DNA of 64,000 bases from contig NZ_BAEI01000081.1 in the NCBI RefSeq assembly GCF_000241325.1, forward strand, positions 1 through 64,000, given 5' to 3'. Under the pieces are notes generated by a model, which was given only the letters and a program-made list of their open reading frames with translations, did not search any database and was not told where the DNA came from. Of this stretch, positions 7,921 through 17,437 are shown one piece after another. How positions within the stretch are numbered: position 1 is the stretch's first letter; each line of letters begins with the position of its first letter. A program made the translations under genes and the position numbers. The stretch is from Gordonia polyisoprenivorans NBRC 16320 = JCM 10675. Lineage in GTDB: Bacteria; Actinomycetota; Actinomycetes; Mycobacteriales; Mycobacteriaceae.

Positions 7921-10433
7921 TGGCGGACCAGGTGCCGGGGGATGAGGGTGCGGTCGCGACGCGTCGCCTCGTCGTCGTCGGCAACGGCATGGCCGGCGCT
8001 CGTACGGTCGAGGAGATCCTGGCACGCGGCGGCGGTGAGCAGTTCTCGCTCACCATGATCGGCGACGAGCCGTACGGCAACTACAACCGGATCATGCTGT
8101 CGCACGTGCTCGCCGGGGAGAGCACCGTCGATGACGACGACCTCATGCTGAACCCGATGTCGTGGTACGCCGACAACGGCGTCATCCTGCATGCCGGCGA
8201 CCGCGCGGTCGCGGTGGATCGCTTCGCCAAGACCGTCACCTGCGAGAGCGGCATGGTCATCGGCTTCGACGTACTGATCATCGCGACCGGATCGCACACA
8301 TTTTTCCCGAACATGGACGGACTACGCGAACCCGACGGCCGGTTGGCGCGAGGGGTTTTCGGATTCCGCACGATCGCCGACACCAACGGCATGCTGCAGA
8401 TGGCCTCCTCGCGCGATCACCTGCACGCGGTGGTCATCGGCGGTGGGCTCCTCGGGCTCGAGGCCGCCCACGGCCTGAGCGCCCAGGGCGTCGCGGTGGA
8501 CGTGGTGCACTCACCCGGACACCTGATGAACCAGCAACTCGACGAACGCGGCGGAAAAGTTTTGCGCAACACCATCGAAGCGCTCGGGGTGGGCGTGCAC
8601 ACCGGCAAACGCACCACCGCCGTCCTGCGCACCGACACCGGAACCGTTGCGGGCGTGCAGTTCACCGATGGTGACACCCTGCCCGCCGACATGATCGTGG
8701 TGACCGCGGGTATTCGCGCCAACGTCGAACTGGCGCGCCGTGCCGGTTTGGTCGTCGAACGCGGGATCGTCGTCGACGACCAGATGCGTTGTGAGGATGA
8801 GGCATTCATCTACGCCGTCGGTGAGTGCGCGCAGCACCGCAGCGAGGTGTACGGGCTGGTCGCACCGCTGTGGGAGCAGGCGGCGGTCCTCGCCGATGTA
8901 CTCACCGGCGCCGATCCGCGTGCGGAGTACCACGGTTCGCGTCTGACCACCAAGCTAAAGGTGGCGGGCGTGGACGTCGCGGCGATGGGTGTCAAGGGCC
9001 CGGAACGTGAGGACGACGAGTTCGTCCAGTTCTACGAACCGCGCAACGGCATCTACAAGTCGGTGGTGGTGCGCGATGACAAACTCATCGGCGCGATGCT
9101 CCTCGGCGACGTGTCCAAGGTCGGCTTCCTCACCCAGGCCTTCGACGAGAAGGTACCGCTACCCGCCGAACGCATCTCGATGCTGTTCGACATGGGAACA
9201 CCCAGTGCGGCAACAGGTGCCGCGGAGCTGTCCGACGACGCGCAGGTGTGCAACTGCAACGGCGTCACCAAGGGTGATCTCGTGGCGTGCGTCCGCGGCG
9301 GTGCCACCAGCGTCGCCGAGGTGTGTGCGGCCACCCGCGCAGGCAAGGGGTGCGGCTCGTGCAAGGGGCTCGTCGCCGACGTCGTCGAGGTCGCGGCCGG
9401 TGACGCATTGACCTCCGATGCCTCCGCCGACTGGTACGTCCCGTGCATCCCGTTGGCGAAACCCGAACTGATCGAGGCGATCCGGCGCCAGGATCTGCGG
9501 TCGGTCAGCGCGGTGTTCGCCGCGCTCGCACCCGACGGGGAAGACGCGACGGCGAAAATGCCGTTGGCGTCGTTGCTGCGGGTGGTGTGGGGAGCCGACT
9601 GGCAGCGTGAACCGGGCGCGCTTTTCGTCAACGACAGGGTGCACGCGAACATCCAACGCGACGGCACGTTCTCGGTGGTGCCGCAGATGAAGGGCGGGGT
9701 CACCTCTCCGCAACAGCTGCGCCGGATCGCCGATGTCGCAGAGAAATACGACATTCCGATGATCAAGGCGACCGGCGGGCAACGGCTCGATCTGCTGGGC
9801 GTCACCAAGGAAGACCTCCCCAAGGTGTGGGCCGATCTCGGCATGCCGTCGGGCTATGCCTACGGCAAAAGCTTCCGGACAGTGAAAACCTGTGTGGGCA
9901 CCGACTACTGCCGGTTCGGCCTCGGTGACTCGACGGCGCTGGGGATCGCCATCGAGTCGCGATATCAGGGACTGGAATCGCCGGCCAAGCTCAAACTGGC
10001 GGTCACCGGATGCCCCCGCAACTGTGCGGAGGCACTGTGCAAGGACTTCGGGGTGGTGGCCATCGGCAACGGACTCTGGGAGATCTACGTCGGCGGCGCG
10101 GCCGGCGCGCACATTCGCAAGGGTGATCTGCTGGCGACCGCCGACTCCCCGGAGGAGGTGATCCGGCTGTGCGGCAACTTCATTCAGTACTACCGGGAAA
10201 ATGCCAAGTGGCTCGAACGCACCTATGCGTGGGTGCCGCGGATCGGGATCGACGAACTGCGCGCGATCCTCGTCGATGATCGCGACGGCCTCGTCGCGGG
10301 TTTGCAGGAACGTATCGACGAGGCCGTCGCCGGCTACGTCGACCCGTGGCTCGACCGCGAAGAGCCGAAGTCACCCGCCCAGTTCTCCTCCGCCCTGCCG
10401 TTGTTGCCGCTGCCGCAGGTGCCGGTCCGGTGA
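7920..10433 (+). CDS. nirB: Assimilatory nitrite reductase [NAD(P)H], large subunit
   Basis: The 837-residue siroheme enzyme reduces nitrite to ammonium. The parts in order are an FAD domain (VVVGNGMAGAR near residue 20), an NAD domain (VVIGGGLLGLEAA near 170), a BFD-like [2Fe-2S] domain (CNCNGVTKGD and CGSCKG near 445-490), the sulphite/nitrite reductase half-domain, and the catalytic siroheme/4Fe-4S site with CVGTDYC near 657 and GCPRNC near 697. The start at 7920 overlaps the upstream gene's stop. The end overlaps nirD by four bases (GTGA). It supplies the second step of nitrate assimilation, the first being the fused nitrate reductase at 12313-16515. Confidence 0.96.
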   Translation: MADQVPGDEGAVATRRLVVVGNGMAGARTVEEILARGGGEQFSLTMIGDEPYGNYNRIMLSHVLAGESTVDDDDLMLNPMSWYADNGVILHAGDRAVAVDRFAKTVTCESGMVIGFDVLIIATGSHTFFPNMDGLREPDGRLARGVFGFRTIADTNGMLQMASSRDHLHAVVIGGGLLGLEAAHGLSAQGVAVDVVHSPGHLMNQQLDERGGKVLRNTIEALGVGVHTGKRTTAVLRTDTGTVAGVQFTDGDTLPADMIVVTAGIRANVELARRAGLVVERGIVVDDQMRCEDEAFIYAVGECAQHRSEVYGLVAPLWEQAAVLADVLTGADPRAEYHGSRLTTKLKVAGVDVAAMGVKGPEREDDEFVQFYEPRNGIYKSVVVRDDKLIGAMLLGDVSKVGFLTQAFDEKVPLPAERISMLFDMGTPSAATGAAELSDDAQVCNCNGVTKGDLVACVRGGATSVAEVCAATRAGKGCGSCKGLVADVVEVAAGDALTSDASADWYVPCIPLAKPELIEAIRRQDLRSVSAVFAALAPDGEDATAKMPLASLLRVVWGADWQREPGALFVNDRVHANIQRDGTFSVVPQMKGGVTSPQQLRRIADVAEKYDIPMIKATGGQRLDLLGVTKEDLPKVWADLGMPSGYAYGKSFRTVKTCVGTDYCRFGLGDSTALGIAIESRYQGLESPAKLKLAVTGCPRNCAEALCKDFGVVAIGNGLWEIYVGGAAGAHIRKGDLLATADSPEEVIRLCGNFIQYYRENAKWLERTYAWVPRIGIDELRAILVDDRDGLVAGLQERIDEAVAGYVDPWLDREEPKSPAQFSSALPLLPLPQVPVR

Positions 10434-10804
10434 CCGCGGTCGAGCGCCGAGGCCCCGAGCCCGTCAGTCCCGAGTCCGTCAGCTCCGAGTCCGTCACCGC
10501 AGAACCGGTGGAGATCGGCGAGATGGCCGACCTCGCACTCGGGGAAGGTCGCGCATATGTGCTCGGCGACAAGCAGATAGCGGTGTTCCGGATGACCGAC
10601 GGCACGCTGCGCGCCACCTCTGCGGTCTGCCCGCACAAGGGCGGCCCGCTCGCCGACGGACAGTTCGACCTCGGCACCATCGTCTGCCCGCTCCACCAGT
10701 ACGCGTTCGGCTTCGCCGACGGTGCATGCACCACAGCGGGGATCGGTACGATCGAGGTCTATCGTGCCCAGGATCGAGACGGACGCATCGTGGTGTGGGT
10801 GTAG
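10430..10804 (+). CDS. nirD: Nitrite reductase small subunit (Rieske)
   Basis: The 124-residue protein carries Rieske ligands CPHKG and CPLHQYAFG, as expected for NirD, which partners NirB in nitrite reduction. It starts with GTG at 10430, overlapping the nirB stop, so the subunits are co-translated. The N-terminal 25 residues are an unusual Pro/Glu/Ser/Val-rich extension with a PESV-type repeat that is absent from most NirD proteins and is probably disordered. The gene ends 20 bases from the convergent symporter. Confidence 0.93.
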   Translation: MTAVERRGPEPVSPESVSSESVTAEPVEIGEMADLALGEGRAYVLGDKQIAVFRMTDGTLRATSAVCPHKGGPLADGQFDLGTIVCPLHQYAFGFADGACTTAGIGTIEVYRAQDRDGRIVVWV

Positions 10805-10824
10805 CGGCGACCCGCCGTCCCGCG

Positions 10825-12267
10825 TCAGCCTTTCGCCACGTCCTGCGCAGCCACCTCGGGCATCGCCTCTTCTTCGGCCTGCACCTCGGCCTGCCCGGAC
10901 ATGGCGTCGATGTCCTCGAGCGGGGGCACCGGACGGCCGTCGAGGACGAGTCGCATCCGTTCCTTGTCCAGCTGGCCTTCCCAATTGGCGACGACGAAGG
11001 TGGCCACGCAGTTGCCGAGCAGATTCACCGACACGCGCATCGAATCCATGATGCGGTCGGCACCGAGCAGAAGGGCCACCGCCGCAACGGGAATGCTGCC
11101 GTGGCCGATGGCGGTCACCGTCGCAGACAGGGCGAGAAACGACGACCCCGGCACCCCGGCCATGCCCTTGGAGGTCAGCATGAGGACGAGGACGGCCGTC
11201 AGTTGTTCGCCGAGACTGAGATTCACGCCGAGTGCTTGCGCGAGGAACAGCACGCAGATCGACAGGTAGAGGGTGGCGCCGTCGAGGTTGAACGAGTAGC
11301 CGGTGGGTACCACGAGTCCGGTGGTGGTCCGCGAACATCCGGCGTAGGTCAGTTTGGTCATGATGCGCGGCAACACGACCTCGGTGGAGGCGGTGCCGAG
11401 CGCGATGAACAGTTCATCCTTGATGTAGCGCAGGAACTTCCAGAGACTCACTCCGGCGAAGACACGGACGACCGCAGCCAGCACGAGGATGAACAGCACT
11501 GCGGCGAGGTAACAGCACGCGATAAGCTTTCCGTAGCTCGCCAGCGACGACAGTCCGTATTGGCCGACGATATAGGCCATCGCGCCGAAGGCGCCGACCG
11601 GCGCGAGTTTCATGATCCAGCCGATGATCAGGAAGAAGACGTGGCTGGACTGGTCCACGAACGAGACGATGACGGGGACCTTGGATCCCAGTTTCGCCAG
11701 TGCCAGCCCGAACAACACGGCAAAGAACAGCACCTGCAGGAGCTCGTTCTCCGCGAACGCCGAGATCACCGACGTGGGAATGATGTTCGTGAGGAACTCG
11801 ACGGTGTGCGGCAGCTCGCCGTTGCCGGTTGACTTCGCGACGGCGTCGGCGCCGGTGGCCAGGGTTTGCGGGTCGATGCTGAATCCGCTGCCGGGCTTGA
11901 CGATGTTGCCCACCGCCAGGCCGAAGATCAACGCGAAGGTGGTGACCACCTCGAAGTAGATGAGTGCCTTGACACCGATGCGGCCCACCGACTTCAGGTC
12001 ACCGACGTGAGCGATCCCGAGCACGACGGTGCAGAAGATGATGGGCGCGATGAGCATCTTGATGAGCTTGATGAAGCCATCTGCCAGGGGTTTGAGCGCC
12101 GATCCGGCATCGGGCCACAATGCTCCGAGGACGATACCGGCGATGATCGCCACGATCAGCCAGGTGAACAGCGAGGTATACCAGGCGCCCCGGGGTGAGC
12201 GGGCGGGTCCCTCCGACGGCACGGTGTTCTCTATAGTTAAACGGCCATTACGGTGGGGTGAATTCAC
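10825..12267 (-). CDS. dctA: C4-dicarboxylate:cation symporter (DctA/DAACS family)
   Basis: This 480-residue membrane protein has 8-9 hydrophobic segments and the family signature around the re-entrant loops, including SKGMAGVPGSSFLALS and the GYSFNLDGATLYL segment. Members import succinate, fumarate, malate or glutamate with protons or sodium. The start chosen is GTG at 12267, with only a weak ribosome site; a later GTG in the hydrophilic N-terminus is possible. The C-terminal 60 residues are acidic and Ala/Glu-rich, longer than usual. It lies between the nitrite and nitrate reductase genes, and carbon-skeleton supply for ammonium assimilation is a plausible but unproven link. Confidence 0.9.
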   Translation of the reverse strand: MNSPHRNGRLTIENTVPSEGPARSPRGAWYTSLFTWLIVAIIAGIVLGALWPDAGSALKPLADGFIKLIKMLIAPIIFCTVVLGIAHVGDLKSVGRIGVKALIYFEVVTTFALIFGLAVGNIVKPGSGFSIDPQTLATGADAVAKSTGNGELPHTVEFLTNIIPTSVISAFAENELLQVLFFAVLFGLALAKLGSKVPVIVSFVDQSSHVFFLIIGWIMKLAPVGAFGAMAYIVGQYGLSSLASYGKLIACCYLAAVLFILVLAAVVRVFAGVSLWKFLRYIKDELFIALGTASTEVVLPRIMTKLTYAGCSRTTTGLVVPTGYSFNLDGATLYLSICVLFLAQALGVNLSLGEQLTAVLVLMLTSKGMAGVPGSSFLALSATVTAIGHGSIPVAAVALLLGADRIMDSMRVSVNLLGNCVATFVVANWEGQLDKERMRLVLDGRPVPPLEDIDAMSGQAEVQAEEEAMPEVAAQDVAKG

Positions 12268-12312
12268 CTCTGTGCATGATCCGCGGGATGCCGGCCCGTG
12301 ATCTCCGCTCGG

Positions 12313-15300
12313 TCAGTACACGTCGCGCACATAACGCTTGTCGGCGGCGAGTGCCTTGACGTACTGCTCGGCGCTCTTCTCCGACAGCTTTCCATACTGG
12401 GCGACAACACCTTTGAGCGTCGCATCGACGTCGCGCGCCATCCGGCTCGCGTCACCGCACACATAGATGTGGGCACCGTCGTGCAGCCATCGGTAGAGCT
12501 CGGCGCCGTGTTCGGCGATGCGGTCCTGCACGTAGATCTTGCGGTCCTGATCGCGCGAGAAGGCGACGTCGAGGCGGGTCAGCAGGCCGTCGGAGAGCAT
12601 GTCGGTGAGCTCGTCGCGATAGTAGAAGTCGGTGGCGCTGTGTTGTTCTCCGAAGAACAACCAGTTGCGCCCACCGTGCCCGAGCGCGCGCCGCTCGTGG
12701 AGGAATGCGCGAAATGGTGCGATCCCGGTGCCGGGCCCGATCATGATCATCGGGGTGTCGGGGTCGGTGGGCGGGCGAAAGTGGTTGGTGGGCGTCACGA
12801 AGACGCCCACCTCGGCGCTCTCGGCGTGGTCGGCGAGGAAGGTCGAACACACGCCGTGTCGTGGGGTGCCGTGTACGTTGTAGCGCACCGCCGACACCGT
12901 CAGGTGGACTTCGCCCTGTGCGGTCAGGGGTGAGGACGAGATCGAGTACGAGCGTGGTGCAAGGGGTTTGATGCGGTCGACCCATTCTTGCGGGTCGGCG
13001 TCGACGCGGGTTGTCGCCAGCACGTCGACCGATTGTCGTCCCCACGACCATGCACCGAACTCGTCCTTGTTGCCGGGTGCTGCGAGTGTGGACAATGCCT
13101 GATCGCCGCTGCGTTCGGCCATGAACCGGACGAGATCGGGTGTGAGGCGTGCGATCTCGAGGTGGTCACGAAGCGCCGTGTCGAGGGTGGTGGTCCCACC
13201 TGGTCCCGACGGGCCGTCGGGGATCTCGACTCTGGCCTGCGGGTCGAGGCGGGTGTGATGCAGCCACTCGTCGACCAGGCTCTCGCTGTTGCGTGGGTAG
13301 ACGCCGAGCGCGTCGCCGGCCCGATAATCCAGGGTGCCCGGCGGAAGGTGGAAGGCGAAGTTGCGCACATCCTTCGCCGAGCCGGAGGTGTTCAATCGTC
13401 TGTTGTGGATCAGGCTGGTACGCAATGGCTTCTTGCGTGAATACCCGGGCGAACTGACCTGCGCGGAGGGTTCGCGAACCTCGACGCGTGCGGCGGTGAC
13501 GTCGGTGGGCGTCGGGGCCTCGGGTGTGAGACGGGTGAGAACGCGCTCGAGCCACACCCCGGCGGGCTCCTCGAAGTCCGGCTCGCAGTCCACCCGGTCG
13601 GTCAGGCGCGTCGCCCCGAGCTCGGCGAGCCTTTCGTCGAGTCTGCGTCCGTGGCCGCAGAAGTCGTCATAACTGGAATCGCCGAAAGCCAGTACCGAAT
13701 AGGCTAATTCGTCGAGTGCGGGCGCGTCGTCGGCGTTCAGGCGCTCCCAGAAGCCGATGCCGTTGTCCGGTGGTTCACCGTCGCCGGTGGTTGCCGTGAC
13801 GAACAGTGCGGTGCCGGACAAGGTACTCGGATCGCACTCGTCCATCGCCGTGGCCGTCACCGGATGTCCGCCCTCGCGTAGACGCGCGACCACGGTCTCG
13901 GCGAAGTCCTCGGCGTTGCCCATCTGCGACGCCCACAGGACGCTGATCGCTGCGCGTGACGGCGCCGGCGCCTCGACGGATGTCACGTCGGCATCGGGGT
14001 CGGCGCGGGCCGAGCGTGAGAACGTCCCGGCCAGTACTCCGTTGACAAAGGCAGTGGTGTCCGCCGCCAGCGGCGCATCCGCGGGCAGCACCGGCACCGC
14101 GCCGTCCGGTGGTGCGGCACGGAGTCCGGCCACGAGGCCGGCGAGGTAGATCCGTTCGGACTCGGTGAAAGACGGTGCGGCGATGGCAGAAACCCCGAGG
14201 GCCGCCGCGAGCGAGTCCACGAGCGCTGTCGGCGCGGTGGCGAGCGCCGTCGCCGGGATAGCAAACGCGGTCGGCGCGGTGGCGGGCGCTGTCGACGGAA
14301 GCGAAGGCGCTGTCGGCGGTTCGGCGGCACCGACTCTGGTGAGGGCGACGGCACACACCTTGAACTCCGGTTGCTGGGAGGCGGGGTCGATGGCATCGGA
14401 GGTGACCGCGTTGATCGCGAGGTGCTCGCCCCAGAGGTCGTTCCAATGGAAGGGGACGAAGACGCTGCCCGGGCGGACGCGGTCGGACACCTGTGCGGGC
14501 AGTACCGCACGCCCGCGTCGGGAGGCCACCTCGACACTGTCGGTGTCGGAAATCGCCAGCCGGGCAGCATCATCGGCGTGGATCTCGACGAACGGTCCGG
14601 GCGCGAGCTTGTTCAGCTTGGCGACCCGCCCGGTCTTGGTCAGCGTGTGCCACTGGTGTGGGAGGCGTCCGGTGTTGAGCAAAATCGGGTAGTCGTCGTC
14701 GGGCATCTCCGCCGGATCGACGTGCGGCCGCGCGAAGAATTGCGCGCGACGCGTCGGTGTGGCAAACGCCAACCGAGGGCGGGTGCCGTCGTCGAGCTGG
14801 TGCAAGGTCTGGCTGTGACCGTCGTTGAGGTAGCGGACGGGGTGCCGTCCGTCGGCGTCGGTGTCCTCCGGCGGGCACGGCCACTGGATGGGGGAGCGGC
14901 GCAACCGCTCGTAGGTGACCCCGCGCAGGTCGTAGCCGGTGCGCGGGTTGTGAAAGCGGCGGATCTCATCGAAGACCTCCTCGGCGCTGGCATAGGTGAA
15001 GGCATCGGAATATCCCATGGCGCAAGCGATCCGGGCGATGATCTGCCAATCCGGTAGCGCCTGACCGGGTGCCGGCATGGCCGGGGAGAACAGGGTGATG
15101 TTGCGTTCGGAGTTGACCATGGTGCCGGTGGATTCGCTCCACAGGGCGGCGGGCAGGATCACGTCGGCGTAGGCGTTGGTCTCGGTGGCGGTGAAGGCGT
15201 CCTGGGTGACGACGAGCTCGGCGCGGCGGAGACTGTCGATGACGGTGCTCCGATTGGACACCGAGGCAACGGGATTGGTGCAGATGATCCAGCATGCCTT

Positions 15301-16515
15301 GATCTGTCCGTCGGCCATGCGGGAGAACATGTCGATGGTGCCGCCGCCGACGTCGGTGCGCAGGGTTCCGGAGGGCAGGTCCCATTGTTCTTCGACGAAG
15401 GCTCGGTCCTCATCGGAGGTGACGGCCCGCTGACCGGGCAATCCTGGTCCCATGTAACCCATCTCGCGGCCACCCATGGCGTTGGGCTGACCGGTCAGCG
15501 AGAACGGCCCGCTGCCGAGACGGCAGATCGCGCCGGTGGCGAGGTGAAGATTGATCAGCGCGTTGGTGTTCCACGTTCCGTGCGTCGACTGGTTGAGACC
15601 CATCGTCCAGCAACTCATCCAGTTGCCTGCGGTGCCGATCAACGCCGCCGCGGCCCGCAGGTCCTTCTCGTCGATCCCGCAGATCTCGGCCACTCGCTCC
15701 GGTGGGTACTGCTCGGCGAATGACGGCATCTGCTCGAAGCCGTCGGTGAACTCGGCGATGAACTCGTCGTCGAGATGGCCGCCGACGATCAGCAGATGCA
15801 GGATTCCGTTGAGCAGTGCGAGGTCGGTGCCGGAGCGGACGGGTAGGAAGAGGTCGGCTTTGTCGGCGGTGGCGGTGCGTCGCGGGTCGGCGACGATGAG
15901 GGTGGCGCCGGCCTTGACGCGGTCCATCATCCGCAGGAACAGGATCGGGTGGCAGTCGGCCATGTTGGCGCCGATGACGAAGAAGACATCGGCGTTGTCG
16001 AAATCCTGATAGGAGCCCGGTGGGCCGTCGGCGCCGAGTGACTGCTTGTAGCCGGTGCCGGCGCTGGCCATGCAGAGCCGTGAGTTGGACTCGATCTGGT
16101 TGGTGCCGATGAAGCCCTTGGCGAGCTTGTTGCTGAGGTACTGCGCCTCCATCGACATCTGACCGGACACGTACAGGGCCACCGCGTCGGGGCCGTGCTC
16201 GTCGATGATGGCGCGCAGCCGGCCGGCGGTGTCGAGGAGAACGTCGTCGAGGTCCGCGGACTGCGGCTCGGCGTCGCGGGAAGAACGCACCAGCGGGGCG
16301 GTCAGCCGGCCGCCGGAGTTCAGCATGTCGGCGGTGGTGGAGCCCTTGGTGCACAGCCGACCGAAATTCGTCGGGTGATCCTTGCGCCCCGTGCTCTTGA
16401 GCACCCGCACCCCCTCGTCCGATTCGCCGGACACCGTCAGATCGAGCCCGCAGCCGACCCCGCAATAGGCGCACAGCGTTGCGGTGGTCGACGGCGAAGT
16501 ACTCGGCGGGCTCAC
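12313..16515 (-). CDS. Assimilatory nitrate reductase fused to flavodoxin/NADPH reductase module
   Basis: The 1400-residue fusion joins two enzymes. Residues 1-720 are a molybdopterin nitrate reductase with N-terminal 4Fe-4S motif CAYCGVGCG and GRLCTKG, ending in the molybdopterin-dinucleotide-binding domain. An Ala/Pro/Thr-rich linker (about 725-830) leads to a flavodoxin domain (ISVLWASQMGNAEDFAE near 860) and a CysJ/P450-reductase-type FAD-NADPH domain with IMIGPGTGIAPFRAF and IYVCGDASRM. It can therefore take electrons from NADPH and reduce nitrate to nitrite within one polypeptide. A GTG start is used. The same architecture is known in related actinobacteria as a bifunctional nitrate reductase/sulphite reductase flavoprotein. 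It works upstream of NirBD. Confidence 0.93.
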   Translation of the reverse strand: MSPPSTSPSTTATLCAYCGVGCGLDLTVSGESDEGVRVLKSTGRKDHPTNFGRLCTKGSTTADMLNSGGRLTAPLVRSSRDAEPQSADLDDVLLDTAGRLRAIIDEHGPDAVALYVSGQMSMEAQYLSNKLAKGFIGTNQIESNSRLCMASAGTGYKQSLGADGPPGSYQDFDNADVFFVIGANMADCHPILFLRMMDRVKAGATLIVADPRRTATADKADLFLPVRSGTDLALLNGILHLLIVGGHLDDEFIAEFTDGFEQMPSFAEQYPPERVAEICGIDEKDLRAAAALIGTAGNWMSCWTMGLNQSTHGTWNTNALINLHLATGAICRLGSGPFSLTGQPNAMGGREMGYMGPGLPGQRAVTSDEDRAFVEEQWDLPSGTLRTDVGGGTIDMFSRMADGQIKACWIICTNPVASVSNRSTVIDSLRRAELVVTQDAFTATETNAYADVILPAALWSESTGTMVNSERNITLFSPAMPAPGQALPDWQIIARIACAMGYSDAFTYASAEEVFDEIRRFHNPRTGYDLRGVTYERLRRSPIQWPCPPEDTDADGRHPVRYLNDGHSQTLHQLDDGTRPRLAFATPTRRAQFFARPHVDPAEMPDDDYPILLNTGRLPHQWHTLTKTGRVAKLNKLAPGPFVEIHADDAARLAISDTDSVEVASRRGRAVLPAQVSDRVRPGSVFVPFHWNDLWGEHLAINAVTSDAIDPASQQPEFKVCAVALTRVGAAEPPTAPSLPSTAPATAPTAFAIPATALATAPTALVDSLAAALGVSAIAAPSFTESERIYLAGLVAGLRAAPPDGAVPVLPADAPLAADTTAFVNGVLAGTFSRSARADPDADVTSVEAPAPSRAAISVLWASQMGNAEDFAETVVARLREGGHPVTATAMDECDPSTLSGTALFVTATTGDGEPPDNGIGFWERLNADDAPALDELAYSVLAFGDSSYDDFCGHGRRLDERLAELGATRLTDRVDCEPDFEEPAGVWLERVLTRLTPEAPTPTDVTAARVEVREPSAQVSSPGYSRKKPLRTSLIHNRRLNTSGSAKDVRNFAFHLPPGTLDYRAGDALGVYPRNSESLVDEWLHHTRLDPQARVEIPDGPSGPGGTTTLDTALRDHLEIARLTPDLVRFMAERSGDQALSTLAAPGNKDEFGAWSWGRQSVDVLATTRVDADPQEWVDRIKPLAPRSYSISSSPLTAQGEVHLTVSAVRYNVHGTPRHGVCSTFLADHAESAEVGVFVTPTNHFRPPTDPDTPMIMIGPGTGIAPFRAFLHERRALGHGGRNWLFFGEQHSATDFYYRDELTDMLSDGLLTRLDVAFSRDQDRKIYVQDRIAEHGAELYRWLHDGAHIYVCGDASRMARDVDATLKGVVAQYGKLSEKSAEQYVKALAADKRYVRDVY

Positions 16516-16750
16516 CGTCCCAGCGTCGGTACCGCGTGTTTCACGACCCGAATGCCGCGGTTACACCGCAATCAACTTGGCCTCACACAGGTGGCCGGTA
16601 GATGTGCGGGCATCGTCACTCCAGCGGACCGCACCGCGGCGCTGGTACCGGCGCAGCCCCGCACCACGGGTCCCACGCTCGGTGCGAAAGTTCGCACGAC
16701 CTGCGCGTTGCTCAGACACCTCTCAGTAGTTGTGGATAAGACTAGTACCC

Positions 16751-17437
16751 ATGCGAATACTCGTGGTCGACGACGATCGGGCCGTGCGTGAGTCGTTGCG
16801 CCGATCGCTCACCTTCAACGGCTACACCGTCGACACCGCAGGTGACGGCATCGAAGCCCTGGAGAAGGTGGTTGCCGAGCGACCCGACGTCGCCATCCTC
16901 GATGTGATGATGCCGCGCCTCGACGGTCTCGAGGTGTGCCGGCGATTGCGTTCCACCGGTGATGACCTGCCGATTCTGGTGCTGACCGCACGCGATTCGG
17001 TGTCCGAGCGGGTGGCCGGCCTCGACGCCGGAGCCGATGACTACCTGCCCAAGCCGTTCGCGATGGAGGAACTCCTCGCGCGTCTGCGTGCCCTGCTGCG
17101 CCGCGCGTCTCCCGAGGACGGCGCCGACTCGGAGACCCTGACGTTCGCGGATCTCTCACTCGACCCGGTGACCCGCGACGTCTACCGCGGCGAACGCCAG
17201 ATCAGTCTGACGCGCACCGAGTTCGCGCTGCTGGAAATGCTGATGGCCAATCCGCGGCGGGTGCTCTCGCGCAGCCGGATCCTCGAAGAGGTGTGGGGCT
17301 ACGACTTCCCGACCTCTGGTAATGCCCTCGAGGTCTACGTCGGCTACCTGCGCCGCAAGACCGAGGCCGACGGGGAGACCCGCCTGATCCACACCGTGCG
17401 CGGCGTCGGATACGTGCTGCGGGAGACGCCGCCGTAG
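16751..17437 (+). CDS. mprA: Response regulator MprA (OmpR family)
   Basis: The 228-residue protein has a receiver domain with phospho-acceptor D51 (AILDVMMPRLDG) and acidic pocket VDDD, followed by an OmpR/PhoB winged helix ending HTVRGVGYVLRE. Identity as MprA follows from sequence and from the next genes (histidine kinase, HtrA-like protease, MoaB, then MscL), the same order as mycobacterial mprA-mprB-pepD-moaB2-mscL. In mycobacteria it controls the cell-envelope stress response. The start at 16751 gives the conserved MRILVVDDD opening. The stop overlaps the first base of the kinase start codon. Confidence 0.93.
   Translation: MRILVVDDDRAVRESLRRSLTFNGYTVDTAGDGIEALEKVVAERPDVAILDVMMPRLDGLEVCRRLRSTGDDLPILVLTARDSVSERVAGLDAGADDYLPKPFAMEELLARLRALLRRASPEDGADSETLTFADLSLDPVTRDVYRGERQISLTRTEFALLEMLMANPRRVLSRSRILEEVWGYDFPTSGNALEVYVGYLRRKTEADGETRLIHTVRGVGYVLRETPP

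Noticed and set aside
10201..11832. 543-codon open frame on the + strand
   Set aside because: It is antisense to the symporter and overlaps nirD; the encoded residues are Arg/His/Asp-rich as expected of a high-GC shadow frame.
16559..16576. GlnR-like GGTTAC-n6-ATCAAC before the nitrate reductase
   Set aside because: The second half deviates from the GAAAC-type consensus; a genome-wide motif scan would be needed.
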